Assembly (NCBI RefSeq): GCF_000974485.1
Contig: NZ_BBOM01000007.1
Location: 186,001-250,000 of the forward strand
From: Streptomyces sp. NBRC 109706
GTDB taxonomy: Bacteria > Actinomycetota > Actinomycetes > Streptomycetales > Streptomycetaceae
Direction of reading: 5' to 3'
DNA: 64,000 nucleotides
Under the pieces are notes generated by a model. The model ran no database searches and was not told the DNA's origin. It saw nothing but the letters and a program-made list of their open reading frames with translations. Below, one piece after another: positions 8,512 to 18,000 of the stretch (its first letter is position 1; every line of letters begins with the position of its first letter). The position numbers were made by a program, and so were the translations under genes.

Positions 8512-9450
8512 ATGGACATCGGAGTGGTGCTGTCAGGACAGAACGTGACCGGCGACAACTACGTGGACGGGGTCGTCGCGCTGGCCCGCGAGGCGGAGGC
8601 GGCCGGGGTGGCCTCCGGTTGGTTCGCGCAACGGCTGGACTACGACGCGGCGGCGCTGGCCGCCGTGATCGGGCATGTGGTGCCGAGGCTGGCCCTGGGC
8701 ACCTCGGCGATCCCGGTCTTCGCCCGCCATCCGGTGCTGGTGGCCGGGCAGGCGCTGACCGCCCAGGCCGCCACCCGGGGCCGGTTCCAGCTGGGGCTCG
8801 CGCTGGGCGCCAAACCGCTGGTGGAGAGCGCCTTCCGGCTCCCCTACGAGCGCCCCGTCGCGCTGCTGCGGGAGTTCCTGACGGCGCTGCGGCCGCTGCT
8901 CAGCGACGGCACCGTCGACTTCCGGGGCGAACTGCTGGGCGCCGCGCCGACGTTGCCGGTCTCCCTGCCGGGGGCCGATCCCGCGCCGCCGGTGCTGGTG
9001 GCCGCGATGGGGCCGCAGGCGCTCCGGGTGACCGGCGAACTCGCCGACGGGACCCTGCCGTTCCTGGCCGGGCCGCGCGCCCTCGGGGAGCATGTGGTGC
9101 CGGCGCTGACGGCGGCGGCCGAGGCGGCGGGCCGCCCGGCGCCCCGGGTGGTGGCGCTGGTGCCGGCGGCGGTCACCGCCGAGGTGGCCCGGGTGCGGGA
9201 CGTCGCCACGGAGGAGTTGGCCTTCTACGAGTCGATCCCGTCCTACCGGCGGGCGCTGGATCTGAGCGGCGCGGACCGGGCCGGTGAACTGGCGCTGGTC
9301 GGCGACGAGGAGACGGTCGCGGCCGGGATCCGGCGGTACCGGAACGCGGGCGCGACCGAGGTGGTGCTGACCCAGACCGCCATGGGCGGCGAGGCGGCCC
9401 GCCGACGCACCTGGCGGCTGGCCGGCGAGCTGAGCGGGGCCCGCGTCTGA
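8512..9450 (+). CDS. LLM-class flavin-dependent oxidoreductase (F420-type)
   Basis: 312 residues of the luciferase-like monooxygenase superfamily. MDIGVVLSG opens the first barrel strand; ALGTSAIPVFARHPVLVAGQA and GRFQLGLALGAKPLVE are the typical internal segments, and the C-terminus has a TEVVLTQTAMGG strand. Actinobacterial members usually use coenzyme F420 and act on small ketones, alcohols or lipids; the substrate here is unknown. The ATG at 8512 was chosen because the domain begins immediately; no clear ribosome site precedes it. It lies 50 nt after the VOC gene and may share its transcript; a strong hairpin follows. Confidence 0.82.
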   Translation: MDIGVVLSGQNVTGDNYVDGVVALAREAEAAGVASGWFAQRLDYDAAALAAVIGHVVPRLALGTSAIPVFARHPVLVAGQALTAQAATRGRFQLGLALGAKPLVESAFRLPYERPVALLREFLTALRPLLSDGTVDFRGELLGAAPTLPVSLPGADPAPPVLVAAMGPQALRVTGELADGTLPFLAGPRALGEHVVPALTAAAEAAGRPAPRVVALVPAAVTAEVARVRDVATEELAFYESIPSYRRALDLSGADRAGELALVGDEETVAAGIRRYRNAGATEVVLTQTAMGGEAARRRTWRLAGELSGARV

Positions 9451-9456
9451 ACGGGA

Positions 9457-9492
9457 CCCGCCGCGTCCGGGCCGCCGCCCGGACGCGGCGGG
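9457..9492 (+). terminator. Hairpin terminator after the LLM oxidoreductase
   Basis: A 16-bp perfect stem, CCCGCCGCGTCCGGGC pairing with GCCCGGACGCGGCGGG, and a 4-nt loop start 6 nt after the stop codon. The remaining bases to 9645 show no gene. Confidence 0.75.
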
Positions 9493-9645
9493 AGCTGTCG
9501 GCCACCCGACGCCCGCCGGGTGTGGTGGCGACGGGCCCCGGGTGCGATATGACGGGCTGGCGCGGGGCCCGCCGTCGGGTCCATGGTCGCCCGCCACGCT
9601 TTCCTGTCGCTTTCCCGAGGCTCCCCGTCCCACGCGGGCCGGCCG

Positions 9646-10470
9646 TCATTTGATGGCCCCGGCGGCGAGCCCGGCCGCGAGCCTGCGCTGCACCAGGACG
9701 AAGAAGACCAGCACCGGCAGCGTGATCAGGGTGGAACCGGCCATCACCGCGCCCCAGTCGGTGCTGTACTGCCCGAAGAAACGGTGCAGACCGACGGCCG
9801 CGGTGTACTTGGCGTCGTCCTGGAGGAAGACGAAGGCGAAGACGAACTCGTTCCAGGCCACGATGAACGCGAACACGCTGGTGGCCACGAGCCCGGGCGC
9901 CACCAGCGGCAGCAGCACCGAGCGGAACATCCGCCACCAGCCGCAGCCGTCCAGATAGGCCGCCTCCTCCAACTCCTCGGGCACGGCCGCGACAAAGCCG
10001 CGCAGGGTCCAGATCGCGAACGGCAGCGAGAAGGCGAGATAGACGATGGTCAGCCCCAACAGGCTGTTGAGCAGCTGGAGATCACGCATCTGCAGGAAGA
10101 GCGGGATCACCAGCGCCTCCAGGGGCACCATCTGCACCACCAGGATCATCACGAGGACCTTGGTGCGCAGCCGGAAGCGGAACCTGGCCACGGCCACGGC
10201 GGCGAACAGCGCCAGCAGCCCGGAGAGCAGCACGGTGCCGAGGCCGACCAGCGCGGAGTTCCGCAGATAGCGCCCGAACTCGCCGGTGTCCAGGACATGG
10301 CGGAAGTGGTCCAGGGTGAAGCCCTGCGGCAGCACGGCCGCGCCCCGGTGGTCGGCGCCCGGGTCGAAGGCGGAGGAGACCATCCAGTAGACGGGGAAGA
10401 GGGTGAACACCAACAGCGCGGCCACGGCCACCGCCAGCCCGAACCGCCGCTGCGGGGTCGTCCGGTTCAC
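9646..10470 (-). CDS. Carbohydrate ABC transporter permease, MalG type
   Basis: 274 residues, six predicted membrane helices, the second permease of the operon. The EAA loop reads EELEEAAYLDGCGWWRMF, typical of MalG/CUT1 permeases that contact the ATPase. The GTG at 10470 overlaps the stop of the upstream permease by 4 nt, giving translational coupling. No ATPase gene is in the operon; Streptomyces CUT1 systems commonly share MsiK. Sugar unknown. Confidence 0.88.
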   Translation of the reverse strand: MNRTTPQRRFGLAVAVAALLVFTLFPVYWMVSSAFDPGADHRGAAVLPQGFTLDHFRHVLDTGEFGRYLRNSALVGLGTVLLSGLLALFAAVAVARFRFRLRTKVLVMILVVQMVPLEALVIPLFLQMRDLQLLNSLLGLTIVYLAFSLPFAIWTLRGFVAAVPEELEEAAYLDGCGWWRMFRSVLLPLVAPGLVATSVFAFIVAWNEFVFAFVFLQDDAKYTAAVGLHRFFGQYSTDWGAVMAGSTLITLPVLVFFVLVQRRLAAGLAAGAIK

Positions 10471-11420
10471 AGCTGCTCCCCCTCCCTGGACAGGGCCTTC
10501 ACATAGCCGACGGTGATGGCGAGCAGCAGCAGGGTGAGCAGCACGGCGATGGCCGAACCCATGCCGTACTCGTTGCGGCTGAAGGACTGGATATAGGACC
10601 AGACGCCGAGGTTGAGCACATCGGGGTTGGCGCCGGCGCCGCCCGGCATCAGATAGATCTGCGCGAACACCTTGAAGTCCCAGATGGTGGAGAGGATGGT
10701 GACCACCAGGAACACCGGCCTGATGGTCGGCACGGTGATCCGCCAGAACCGCTGCCAGGCGTTGGCCCCGTCCATCAGGGCGGCCTCCGGCAGCTCCCTC
10801 GGGATGGTGAGCAGCGCCGCGTAGACGGTGATCGCCACAAACGGGAAGCCGTGGTGCACCACGTTGAGCGTGGCGATGGCGTAGAACGACCAGCGGTCGG
10901 TGAACCAGTTGGTCTCCCGTGGCTCGATCGCGCCCACCGCGTCCAGGCCGCCGCTCACCACGCCGTTGAGCGGGTCGAAGATCCAGATCCAGACATAGGT
11001 GCCGGTGACGGCCGGCATCGCCCAGGCCGTCATGATCGCGGTCGCGCAGACCAGCCGCCAGCCGCGCCCCAGACGGCGCAGCAGCAGGGCGACCAGGGTA
11101 CCGAGCACCACCGTGAGCAGCACACAACTCAGCGCGAAGAGAACGGTGTTGGGCAGCACCGTGGTCCACAGGAAGGAGTCCCCCAGGATGGACCGGTAGT
11201 TGTCGAGGCCGGTGTAGTTGCTCTCGCCGGTGTTGATCTGCCGCAGCCCGTAGTCCTGGAAGGACAGCAGCACCACCCGCGCCAGCGGCCAGAACAGCAG
11301 CACGGCGAGCACGCCGAGGGCGGGCGCCAGCAGCAGCCAGGGCCGGAGGGCCCGCGCCCGGGCCGCGCGGGCCCGGCGCGCGGCGGCGGCCCGGGCCGCC
11401 GGGCCCGTCTCAGTCGCCAA
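10467..11420 (-). CDS. Carbohydrate ABC transporter permease, MalF type
   Basis: 317 residues with an Arg/Ala-rich cytoplasmic N-terminus and six membrane spans (first at LLLAPALGVLAVLLFWPL). The EAA loop is RELPEAALMDGANAWQRF. It pairs with the following MalG-type permease and the preceding binding lipoprotein, with which it overlaps by 11 nt. Long extracytoplasmic stretch GESNYTGLDNYRSIL is usual for MalF-type subunits. Confidence 0.88.
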   Translation of the reverse strand: MATETGPAARAAAARRARAARARALRPWLLLAPALGVLAVLLFWPLARVVLLSFQDYGLRQINTGESNYTGLDNYRSILGDSFLWTTVLPNTVLFALSCVLLTVVLGTLVALLLRRLGRGWRLVCATAIMTAWAMPAVTGTYVWIWIFDPLNGVVSGGLDAVGAIEPRETNWFTDRWSFYAIATLNVVHHGFPFVAITVYAALLTIPRELPEAALMDGANAWQRFWRITVPTIRPVFLVVTILSTIWDFKVFAQIYLMPGGAGANPDVLNLGVWSYIQSFSRNEYGMGSAIAVLLTLLLLAITVGYVKALSREGEQL

Positions 11421-12711
11421 AGGTCTCGTCCATGCTCGCCGCCGCCTCCGCGGCCGCCTCGGCGACGCTCCGGTCGCCGGCGAGGATGGACTGGAGCATC
11501 CGCTGGAGCACCTGCTCGCCCTGGATCGCGCCGTACTTCTCGGTGACCGGCAGGTTCCGGCCGGCCTCCAGCATCTGCTGGGCGAACGGGGCGACCAGCG
11601 GCTCGTCCCTGGCCTGGACCTCGGCCAACAGGCTCTGCTGGCCGGGGAAGTAGCCGGTCTGCTCGGCCCAGTCGGCGGCGAACTCGCCGGTGGTCATCAG
11701 GGTGATCAGCTCCCAGGCCAGCTCCGGCTGGGAGCTGTTGAAGTCGCCCAGCAGCGAGCCGCCGACGAACGACGGGCTGAACCCGCCGTCCTGGCCGGGG
11801 ACGGGGACGACCCCGATCCGCTCCGCCCACGCCGGATCGGACTCCAGCAGGGTGGTCACCGTCCAGTTGCCGTTGATCACCATGGCGGACTGGCCGTTCT
11901 GGAAGCTCTCCAACTGGTCGGTCTCCAGCCAGGTCTGGGCGGCGGCGACGGAGAGGTCGTGTTCGGTGGCGAGCGAGGTGTAGAAGGCGATGCCCTCGAT
12001 GGCCGCCGGCTCGTCGACGGTGGCCCGCCAGCCGCCGTTCCCGTCCGGTTCGGCGATCTCGCCGCCGGCGCCCCAGATGAACGGGGAGAGCCCGTGCTCG
12101 GCGCCGCCGGAGACCGGGAACGGGATCATCTCCGGCTCCAACTCGCGCAGGGCCAGGCCGACATCGCGGAGTTCGTCCCAGGTGGTGGGCGGCTCAAGAC
12201 CGTGCTCGGCGAAGATGTCGGCCCGGTAGATCAGCGCCCGCACGCCCGCGTACCAGGGCATCCCGTAGGTGGCCCCGTCGACCGTGCCGGCCTCGTACAG
12301 CCCCGGGACGAGATCGTCCCCGAGCCCGTCCGCCTCGATGTCCCCGGCGAGATCGCGCAGCGCGCCCGCCTCGCCGAACTCGGGGGCCCAGGTGGTGCCG
12401 ATCTCGGCCACGTCGGGCAGCTCGTCGCCGGCCATCGCGGTGGTGATCCGGTCGTGCGCGTCGCCCCACTGGATGAACTGGACGTCGAGCGTGGCGCCGG
12501 TGCGTTCGCCGAACTCCGCCTGCAGCGCCTCGACATAGGGCCGGGCGTCGGGGTTGGTGCCCTCCATGAGCCACAGCGTCAGGGAGTCGGCCGAATCGCC
12601 GTCCCCGCCGCAGGCGGTGGCCGCGCCCAGCGTCAGCGCGGCGGCGGCCGCGCAGGCGGTCAGCCGGCGGCGGCGCCCGCGCCGGGGGTGTCTTCCGGAG
12701 GTGTGCGTCAT
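11410..12711 (-). CDS. Sugar ABC transporter substrate-binding lipoprotein
   Basis: 433 residues. A basic N-terminus (RRGRRRRL), a hydrophobic segment and lipobox GAATAC predict lipid modification by Lgt and anchoring outside the membrane. The fold is the CUT1 family 1 binding protein: LTLWLMEG, DVQFIQWGDAHDRITTAMAG, LPDVAEIGTTWAPEFG and YGMPWYAGVRALIYR match oligosaccharide-binding proteins. The ATG at 12711 has GGGAGAGG upstream. It is the first gene of the operon with two permeases and no regulator or hydrolase beside it, so the sugar cannot be named. Confidence 0.88.
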   Translation of the reverse strand: MTHTSGRHPRRGRRRRLTACAAAAALTLGAATACGGDGDSADSLTLWLMEGTNPDARPYVEALQAEFGERTGATLDVQFIQWGDAHDRITTAMAGDELPDVAEIGTTWAPEFGEAGALRDLAGDIEADGLGDDLVPGLYEAGTVDGATYGMPWYAGVRALIYRADIFAEHGLEPPTTWDELRDVGLALRELEPEMIPFPVSGGAEHGLSPFIWGAGGEIAEPDGNGGWRATVDEPAAIEGIAFYTSLATEHDLSVAAAQTWLETDQLESFQNGQSAMVINGNWTVTTLLESDPAWAERIGVVPVPGQDGGFSPSFVGGSLLGDFNSSQPELAWELITLMTTGEFAADWAEQTGYFPGQQSLLAEVQARDEPLVAPFAQQMLEAGRNLPVTEKYGAIQGEQVLQRMLQSILAGDRSVAEAAAEAAASMDETFGD

Positions 12712-12900
12712 TGCCTCTCCCGTCCTCACCGTGGGTCCCACAGGCCGCCCTTCCGCGCGGCGGCGATGTGACAGCGATGTCCACCCGGGGATCGCTCCAC
12801 ACCTCAGGAGCAACACCGTTTATGGGCTGGACCTTTGGCGGCCGGCGGAACCCGGAGCCGGCCCGGCGCGTCCCACCGGAACACGCAGAGGAGGTACGTC

Positions 12901-13479
12901 GTGCGACAGAAGATGATCGTGCCGACCATCGCGATCGCCGGCCTGCTGCTGGCCGGCTGCGGCTCGTCCGATGGCGACGAGCCGGCCGAGAACGGCCAGG
13001 GGAACGAGGCCCCGAGCGAGGAGGCACCGGAGGAGACACCCGACGAGAACCCCGACGAGGAACAGCCGGGCGGCGAGCAACCCGACGGGACCGACCCGGA
13101 CGACCCCGGCGGCGAGGAGCCGGGCGCGCACAGCCAGGCCGCGTTCCAACAGCGCGCCCAACTGCTGGTCGACACCTGGCCGGAGCCCGAGCCCGCGGGC
13201 CCCGAGGGCGAACACCTCGCGCCGCTGACGGCGCTCGGCGAGGCCGATCCGACGGCGGACGAGCTGACGGTTCAGCTCGGCCACGGCCAGTGCGACGCCG
13301 ACTTCGGCGCCTGGGTCGCCGAGACCGACGAACTGGTGATCGTCGGCGGCTGGATCGAGCCCGATCCCGACGTCGAGATGTGCGCCGAGATCCTGGTGCT
13401 GGACGAGGTCCCGGTCGAGCTGGAGGCCGCGCTGGGCGACCGCACCGTGGTCGACGCGCTCAGCGGCGCCGAGCTGTGA
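12901..13479 (+). CDS. Acidic secreted lipoprotein of unknown function
   Basis: 192 residues. A short basic start, hydrophobic segment and lipobox LLLAGC give a lipid-anchored protein. Residues about 25-75 form a Glu/Pro/Asp-rich disordered linker; the C-terminal ~110 residues form a small domain with two cysteines (GHGQCDADFGAW and DVEMCAEIL) that may pair. I do not recognise the domain. The GTG at 12901 follows GAGGAGGT. It is divergent from the sugar transporter operon and ends at a strong hairpin. Confidence 0.72.
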   Translation: MRQKMIVPTIAIAGLLLAGCGSSDGDEPAENGQGNEAPSEEAPEETPDENPDEEQPGGEQPDGTDPDDPGGEEPGAHSQAAFQQRAQLLVDTWPEPEPAGPEGEHLAPLTALGEADPTADELTVQLGHGQCDADFGAWVAETDELVIVGGWIEPDPDVEMCAEILVLDEVPVELEAALGDRTVVDALSGAEL

Positions 13480-13505
13480 ACCGGCCGTAGCGGTACCCAC
13501 GCATG

Positions 13506-13544
13506 ACGGCGCCCGCCCTTCGGTCGGGGAGGGGCGGGCGCCGT
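13506..13544. terminator. Bidirectional hairpin terminator
   Basis: A 13-bp stem (ACGGCGCCCGCCC with GGGCGGGCGCCGT) lies between the convergent lipoprotein gene and gltD and can serve both. Confidence 0.75.
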
Positions 13545-13587
13545 GGGGTGTCCGTACCACGTTGTACGGCACGAGTGGGGGGCCGGG

Positions 13588-15048
13588 TCAGACCGCCAGC
13601 GAGCGGTCGGTCGGCCGCACCGGATAGGGCAGGGCGCTCTCCCCGGTGAGGAAACGGTCCACGCCACGGGCGGCGGCGCGCCCCTCGGCGATGGCCCAGA
13701 CGATCAGCGACTGCCCGCGCCCCGCGTCACCGGCGACAAAGACACCGTCGACATTGGTCGCGTAGCTGGCGTCCCTGGCGACATTGCCGCGCGCGTCCAG
13801 TTCGAGGCCGAACTGCCGCACCAGGCCGTTCTCCTGGTCGGTGCCGGTGAACCCCATGGCCAGGGTGACCAGTTGGGCGGGGATACGCCGCTCGGTGCCG
13901 GCCTTCTGGGTGAGCTTGCCGTCGACGAACTCCACCTCGACCAGGTGCAGCCACTGGACGTTGCCGTCCTCGTCGCCCTCGAAGTGGGTGGTGGAGACGG
14001 AGTAGACCCGCTCGCCACCCTCCTCGTGCGCCGAGGTCACCTTGTAGAGCATGGGGAACGTGGGCCACGGCTGGTGACCGGCGCGCTCATCGGAGGGGCG
14101 CGGCATGATCTCCAGCTGGGTGACCGAGGCGGCGCCCTGCCGGTGCGCGGTGCCCACGCAGTCGGCGCCGGTGTCGCCGCCGCCGATGACCACCACATGC
14201 TTGCCCTCGGCGGTGATCGGGGCGCGGGTGAGATCGCCTTCCTGCACCTTGTTGGCCAGCGGCAGATACTCCATGGCCTGGTGCACGCCGGTCAACTCCC
14301 GCCCGGGAACGGGCAGATCGCGCGCGGTGGTGGCGCCGGCGGCGATCACCACGGCGTCGTAGCGGCGGCGCAGCCTGGCGGCGTCCAGATCCCGGCCGAT
14401 CTCCACCTCGGTGCGGAACTTGGTGCCCTCCGCGCGCATCTGCTCGATGCGCCGGTTGAGGTGCCGCTTCTCCATCTTGAACTCGGGGATGCCGTAGCGC
14501 AGCAGCCCGCCGATGCGGTCCGAACGCTCGAAGACGGCGACGGTGTGCCCGGCCCTGGTCAGCTGCTGGGCGGCGGCGAGCCCCGCCGGGCCCGAGCCGA
14601 TCACGGCGACCGTCTTGCCGGAGAGCCGCTGCGGCGGCTGCGGGGTGACGTCGCCCGCCTCCCACGCCTTGTCGATGATGGTCACCTCGACGTTCTTGAT
14701 GGTGACCGCGGGCCGGTTGATGCCGAGCACACAGGCGGACTCGCAGGGCGCGGGGCACAACCGCCCGGTGAACTCAGGGAAGTTGTTGGTGGCGTGCAGC
14801 CGCTCGCTGGCGGCCGCCCAGTCGCCCCGGTAGGCGAAGTCGTTCCACTCCGGGATGAGGTTGCCCAGCGGACAGCCGCTGTGACAGAACGGCACGCCGC
14901 AGTCCATACAGCGGCCGGCCTGCTTGCTGATCACCGGCAGCAGCGAACCGGGAACGTAGACCTCGTTCCAGTCCCTGACCCGCTCGGCGACGGGGCGGCT
15001 CTTGGCGCCCTCGCGCTCGGTGGTGAGAAAGCCCTTCGGATCAGCCAT
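13588..15048 (-). CDS. gltD: Glutamate synthase (NADPH) small subunit
   Basis: 486 residues, full length for GltD. It passes electrons from NADPH to the large subunit of GOGAT. N-terminal cysteine clusters CMDCGVPFCHSGCPLG and CPAPCESAC bind the two 4Fe-4S centres; VIGSGPAGLAAAQQL is the FAD fold, and VIGGGDTGADC the NADPH fold. The start overlaps the gltB stop by 8 nt, so the two subunits are translationally coupled. Confidence 0.95.
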   Translation of the reverse strand: MADPKGFLTTEREGAKSRPVAERVRDWNEVYVPGSLLPVISKQAGRCMDCGVPFCHSGCPLGNLIPEWNDFAYRGDWAAASERLHATNNFPEFTGRLCPAPCESACVLGINRPAVTIKNVEVTIIDKAWEAGDVTPQPPQRLSGKTVAVIGSGPAGLAAAQQLTRAGHTVAVFERSDRIGGLLRYGIPEFKMEKRHLNRRIEQMRAEGTKFRTEVEIGRDLDAARLRRRYDAVVIAAGATTARDLPVPGRELTGVHQAMEYLPLANKVQEGDLTRAPITAEGKHVVVIGGGDTGADCVGTAHRQGAASVTQLEIMPRPSDERAGHQPWPTFPMLYKVTSAHEEGGERVYSVSTTHFEGDEDGNVQWLHLVEVEFVDGKLTQKAGTERRIPAQLVTLAMGFTGTDQENGLVRQFGLELDARGNVARDASYATNVDGVFVAGDAGRGQSLIVWAIAEGRAAARGVDRFLTGESALPYPVRPTDRSLAV

Positions 15049-18000
15049 GGGTCGCCGCCTCCATCATCTTCTCGTGGGTCTCGGACTCGCTGAGTCCGGC
15101 CCGCTCGGCGGCGTCCTTGGCGGCGAGCACGGCCTTGTAGGTGGTGGGCATGATCTTGCTGAACCGGGTGACGGCGCTGTCCCAGTCCTTGAGCAGCCGG
15201 TCCGCGACGGTGGAGCCGGTCTCCTCGGCATGGCGGCGCAGCACCCCGCGCAGCCAGCTCCGATCGGATTCCTCCAATGGTTCGACCGCCACCATTCCCG
15301 TGTTGACCAGATCGGGATCGAGATCGACCACATAGGCCACGCCACCCGACATGCCGGCGGCGAAGTTCCGCCCGGTGTCGCCGAGCACCACGGCCCGGCC
15401 ACCCGTCATGTACTCGCAGCCGTGGTCGCCCACGCCCTCGGCGACCACGGTCGCGCCCGAGTTCCGCACGCAGAACCGCTCGCCGACCCGGCCGCGCAGG
15501 AAGATCTCCCCGCCGGTCGCGCCATAGGCGATGGTGTTGCCCGCGATGGTGGAGAACTCCGGCAGATGCTCGGCCCCCCGGTCAGGGCGCACCACGAGTC
15601 GGCCGCCGGAGAGGCCCTTGCCGACATAGTCGTTGGCGTCGCCCTCCAGCCGCAGCGTCACCCCGCGCGGCACGAAGGCGCCGAAGGACTGGCCGGCCGA
15701 GCCGGTGAAGGTGATGTCGATGGTGTCGTCGGGCAGTCCGGCGCCGCCGAACCGCTTGGTGACGGCGTTGCCCAACATGGTGCCCACGGTGCGGTTGATG
15801 TTGCGCACCGGCACCTGGGCCCGCACCGGCTGGGCGTCCTCGGCCCGCTCGGCGGCGAGCGCGTCGGCCGACAGCTTGATCAGCTCGTTGTCCAGCGCCT
15901 TGGCCAGCCCGTGGTCCTGCTCGACGACCCGCCGCCGGACCGCGCCGTCGGGCAGCTCGGGAACGTACAGCAGCGGGGCCAGGTCCAGGCCCTGCGCCTT
16001 CCAGTGGTCGACGGCCCGGGAGACGTCCAGCAGCTCGGCGTGGCCGACCGCCTCGTCCAGGCTGCGGAAGCCCAGCTCGGCCAGCAGCTCGCGGACCTCC
16101 TCGGCGATGAACTCGAAGAAGTTCACCACGAACTCCGGCTTGCCGGCGAAGCGTTCACGCAGCGCCGGGTTCTGGGTGGCGATGCCGACGGGGCAGGTGT
16201 CGAGATGGCAGACCCGCATCAGCACACAGCCGGAGACCACCAGCGGAGCGGTGGCGAAGCCGTACTCCTCGGCGCCCAGCAGCGCCGCGATCAGCACATC
16301 GCGGCCGGTCTTCAGCTGGCCGTCGGTCTGCACCACGATCCGGTCCCGCAGCCCGTTGAGCAGCAGCGTCTGCTGGGTCTCGGCCAGGCCCAGCTCCCAG
16401 GGGCCGCCCGCGTGCTTGAGCGAGGTCAGCGGCGAGGCGCCGGTGCCGCCGTCGTGGCCGGAGATCAGCACCACGTCCGCGTGCGCCTTGGAGACGCCGG
16501 CGGCGACGGTGCCGACGCCGACCTCGGAGACCAGCTTCACATGGATCCGGGCCGCCGGGTTGGCGTTCTTCAGGTCGTGGATCAGCTGCGCCAGATCCTC
16601 GATGGAGTAGATGTCGTGGTGCGGCGGCGGCGAGATCAGGCCAACGCCCGGCGTGGAGTGCCGGGTCTTCGCCACCCACGGATAGACCTTGTGCCCGGGC
16701 AGCTGGCCGCCCTCGCCCGGCTTGGCGCCCTGCGCCATCTTGATCTGGATGTCGTCCGCGTGCACCAGGTACTCGCTGGTCACGCCGAACCGCCCGGACG
16801 CCACCTGCTTGATGGCGCTGCGCCGGGTCGGGTCGACCAGCCGGTCGGAGTCCTCGCCGCCCTCACCGGTGTTGGACTTGGCGCCCAGCCGGTTCATGGC
16901 GATGGCCAGGGTCTCGTGCGCCTCCTGGGAGATGGAGCCGTAGCTCATCGCACCGGTGGAGAACCGCTTGACGATCTCGCTCACCGGCTCGACCTCGGCC
17001 AACGGCACCGGCGGGCGCTCGCCGTCCTTCAGCCGGAACAGGCCGCGCAGCGTCATCAGCCGCTCCGCCTGCTCGTTCACCCGCTGGGTGTACTGGCGGA
17101 AGATGTCGTAACGGCCCTCGCGGGTGGAGTGCTGGAGGCGGAAGACCGCCTCCGGGTCGAAGAGGTGCGGCTCGCCCTCGCGACGCCACTGGTACTCGCC
17201 GCCGATCTCCAGCGTGCGGTGCGCGGGCGCCACCCCGGAGGCCGGGTATGCCTTGGCGTGCCGGGCGGCGACCTCCTTGGCGATCACGTCGAGGTCTGCG
17301 CCGCCGATCTTGGTGGCGGTGCCCTGGAAGTAACGCTCGACAAAGGCGGCGTCCAGACCGACCGCCTCGAAGACCTGCGCGCCCCGGTAGGAGGCCACGG
17401 TGGAGATGCCCATCTTGGACATCACCTTGAGCACGCCCTTGCCGAGCGCCTTGATCAGGTTGCCGATGGCGACACCGGGCTCGACCCCGGGCAGGAAGGT
17501 GCCCCGGATGGCCAGGTCCTCCACGGACTCCATCGCCAGATAGGGGTTGACGGCCGCCGCGCCGTAGCCGATCAGCAGCGCCACATGGTGCACCTCGCGG
17601 ACGTCGCCCGCCTCCACCAGCAGCCCCACCTGGGTGCGCTGCTTGGTGCGGATCAGATGGTGGTGCACGGCCGAGGTGAGCAGCAGCGAGGGGATCGGGG
17701 CGTGCTCGGCGTCCGAGTGCCGGTCGGAGAGGACGATCACCCGCGCGCCCTCGGCGATGGCCGCGTCCGCCTCGGCGCAGATCTCGTCGAGACGCCGCGC
17801 CAGCGCCTCGCCACCGCCGGAGACCCGGTAGAGGCCGGAGAGCGTGGTGGAGGCGAAGTCCGGCAGGTCGCCGTCGGCGTTGATGTGGATGAGCTTGGCC
17901 AGCTCGTCGTTGTCGATCACCGGGAAGGGCAGCGAGACACTGCGACAGGACTCAGCGGTCGGCTCCAGCAGGTTGCCCTGCGGGCCCAGCGCGGAGAGCA